Shown here in pieces: positions 5,065-6,215 of a DNA stretch of 6,215 nt. The translations under genes were made by a program, and so were the position numbers. The notes below the pieces were generated by a model, which was not told the origin of the DNA, searched no databases, and saw nothing but the letters and a program-made list of their open reading frames with translations. Numbering within the stretch: position 1 is the stretch's first letter; each line of letters begins with the position of its first letter. The stretch is from an uncultured bacterium (lineage in GTDB: Bacteria > Gemmatimonadota > Gemmatimonadetes > Palauibacterales > KS3-K002): positions 1 to 6,215 of the forward strand of contig CANPVY010000228.1 of the NCBI GenBank assembly GCA_947581845.1, written 5' to 3'.

Positions 5065-6192
5065 CTAGGGGGTCAAGGCTCGTTCATAGAGCCGGTAGGT
5101 CTTGTAGGGGCGGAACCCCATCTTGTCCGCGGCACCCCGCATGATCTGGTTGTCCTCCAGGATCCACGAGCTCTCCCCAAAGGTGTGACCCTTACTCATG
5201 GCACGCTTGAAGATCTCCATGTAGAAGAGGGGGGCGAGGCCCGTACGGCGATACTCCTCCTTCAAACCCAGGGTGATGACGCGGATGCCCTTAACCCGAC
5301 GCCTGTACCACAGAAACTTGAACAGGCCGAACGGAAACAACCGTCCGTTCAGGTGGCGTATCGCCTGGTTCACGTTAGGCAGCGCCAACGCGAACCCTGC
5401 GGGCTCGCCGTTGATCTCACCGATCAACGCCAGGTCGGGGTCGATGACAGGCTTCAACTGCGCCGCCAGGTGGTCGACCTCGGCGTCCGTCATCGGGACG
5501 AATCCCCAGTTGCGCTCCCAGGCGGCGTTGTAAAGGTCCCGAACCAGCGCCACTTCGTCCTCGAACCTGCCCATCCGCAGAGACCGAACCCGGATGTCGA
5601 GCCCCGAGCGCTGGATCATGCCGTCAAGCCCCGCGAAGCGTTCCTGATCGAATGTCTCCTGCCGGCCCTCGTACGCCAGCAGATCCTTAGCCTTCTCAAA
5701 ACCCCACCCCGTCAGCAAACCCTCGTAGTAGGGCGGGTTGTACGTCATCATCACGTAGGGCGGGTCTTCGAAGTTCTCCACCAGCAGCCCGCATTCTTCG
5801 TTCGTTGAGAAGTTGGTCGGCCCCCGCAACCGATCCAGCCCGCGATCCTTCACCCACGCCGCCGCCTCATCGAGCAGCGCGTTCGCGACCTCCGGATCGT
5901 TCTCCGACTCGAACATGCCGAAGAAACCCACCCGGTCACTGTGAAACTCGTTGTGCAGTCTGTTCTCAATCGCCGCGATCCGACCCGCCAGGCGCTCGCC
6001 TCGATAGGCCAGAAACAGCTCGACTGCGCCGTGATCGAAGAACGGGTTCCGCTTCGGATCGATGCGCTTGCGTTCCTCGCTCAGCAGCGGCGGCACCCAG
6101 GCCGGGTAACGGCCGCGGTAGATCTGCCAGGGGAAGCGGATGAACGCGCGTCGCTCCGCCCGCGTCTGTACGGATTTCACGTCCACACTCAT
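5065..6192 (-). CDS. YghO-like GNAT-fold N-acyltransferase
   Basis: The product is 375 residues and belongs to a recognisable large GNAT-like family related to E. coli YghO. The N-terminus has the family signature RRAFIRFPWQIYRG, then WVPPLLSEE (32-40) and NPFFDHGAVELFLA (49-62). The middle has GFFGMFES (89-96), LRGPTNFSTNEECGLLV (122-138) and PPYVMMTYNPPYY (144-156). The C-terminal acyl-donor domain has LGLKEEYRRTGLAPLFY (308-324), where RRTGLA corresponds to the CoA/ACP pyrophosphate loop, and ends WILEDNQIMRGAADKMGFRPYKTYRLYE. There is no signal peptide or membrane helix. GNAT-fold enzymes move an acyl group from a thioester to an amine. From memory, the bacterial ceramide synthase bCerS of Caulobacter is of this type, which makes N-acylation of a lipid amine a reasonable proposal; most members have no known substrate. 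The ATG at 6192 fits the family N-terminus, although the upstream SD (GAAG-like) is weak. Only 23 bases upstream are visible. Confidence 0.85.
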   Translation of the reverse strand: MSVDVKSVQTRAERRAFIRFPWQIYRGRYPAWVPPLLSEERKRIDPKRNPFFDHGAVELFLAYRGERLAGRIAAIENRLHNEFHSDRVGFFGMFESENDPEVANALLDEAAAWVKDRGLDRLRGPTNFSTNEECGLLVENFEDPPYVMMTYNPPYYEGLLTGWGFEKAKDLLAYEGRQETFDQERFAGLDGMIQRSGLDIRVRSLRMGRFEDEVALVRDLYNAAWERNWGFVPMTDAEVDHLAAQLKPVIDPDLALIGEINGEPAGFALALPNVNQAIRHLNGRLFPFGLFKFLWYRRRVKGIRVITLGLKEEYRRTGLAPLFYMEIFKRAMSKGHTFGESSWILEDNQIMRGAADKMGFRPYKTYRLYERALTP

Positions 6193-6215
6193 TTGCTGAC
6201 TCGCTTCAGGTCAGA

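Noticed and set aside
4330..5808. A 492-codon open frame on the + strand
   Set aside because: It runs antisense through the acyltransferase gene, the gap and the SDR gene, has no recognisable domain and reads as low-complexity Arg/Pro/His-rich sequence, as expected for antisense frames in GC-rich genes.
1..6215. Mobile elements, CRISPR repeats, tRNA, rRNA or riboswitches
   Set aside because: No repeated units, terminal inverted repeats, transposase motifs or RNA-like conserved segments were seen; nearly all bases are in protein-coding genes.

Overview
This is a GC-rich, gene-dense bacterial window with no stretch over about 50 bases left without a gene. It holds one gene truncated by the left edge on the + strand and six complete genes, all on the - strand. 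The pairing of an ECF sigma factor and a zinc-finger anti-sigma factor with an exported PDZ protein, together with the coding style, resembles Gemmatimonadota or a related soil lineage. That placement is an impression from protein style and was not tested. I see no mobile elements, CRISPR arrays, tRNAs, rRNAs or integration scars.

Layout. Positions 1-756 (+) hold the C-terminal two thirds of a fold-type I, PLP-dependent class I/II aminotransferase. It converges on the - strand block with only 22 bases between stop codons. Reading the - strand in its own direction, from right to left, the order is: a YghO-like GNAT-fold acyltransferase (6192-5065); an extended SDR, NAD(P)-dependent epimerase/dehydratase/reductase (5013-4030); a polytopic PAP2-superfamily phosphatase or phosphotransferase (4057-3113), whose start overlaps the end of the SDR gene; an ECF sigma-70 factor (3084-2512, TTG or GTG start); a zinc-binding anti-sigma factor with one membrane span (2528-1869), overlapping the sigma gene by 17 bases; and an exported protein with two PDZ domains and a central coiled coil (1825-779). 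The gaps are 51, -28, 28, -17 and 43 bases, so the block could be one transcript, or two if the sigma gene has its own promoter.

How the genes may work together. The first three - strand genes (acyltransferase, SDR, membrane PAP2 enzyme) look like a lipid-tailoring set. The combination recalls bacterial ceramide synthesis, where an acyltransferase of this type (bCerS) and an SDR (CerR) act after serine palmitoyltransferase, and a PAP2/Aur1-like enzyme could modify the head group. No serine palmitoyltransferase is in the window, so this is a hypothesis that depends on what lies past position 6215. The last three genes form a cell-envelope signalling set: ECF sigma factor, membrane anti-sigma factor, and a periplasmic PDZ protein that could sense or transmit the signal. 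A good match to an ECF-type promoter (GGCAACT, 16 bases, CGTCTAA) lies across the stop codon of the PAP2 gene, just upstream of the sigma gene. This is what an autoregulated sigma operon would show, and it suggests that envelope-lipid genes and an envelope-stress regulator sit next to each other with separable control.
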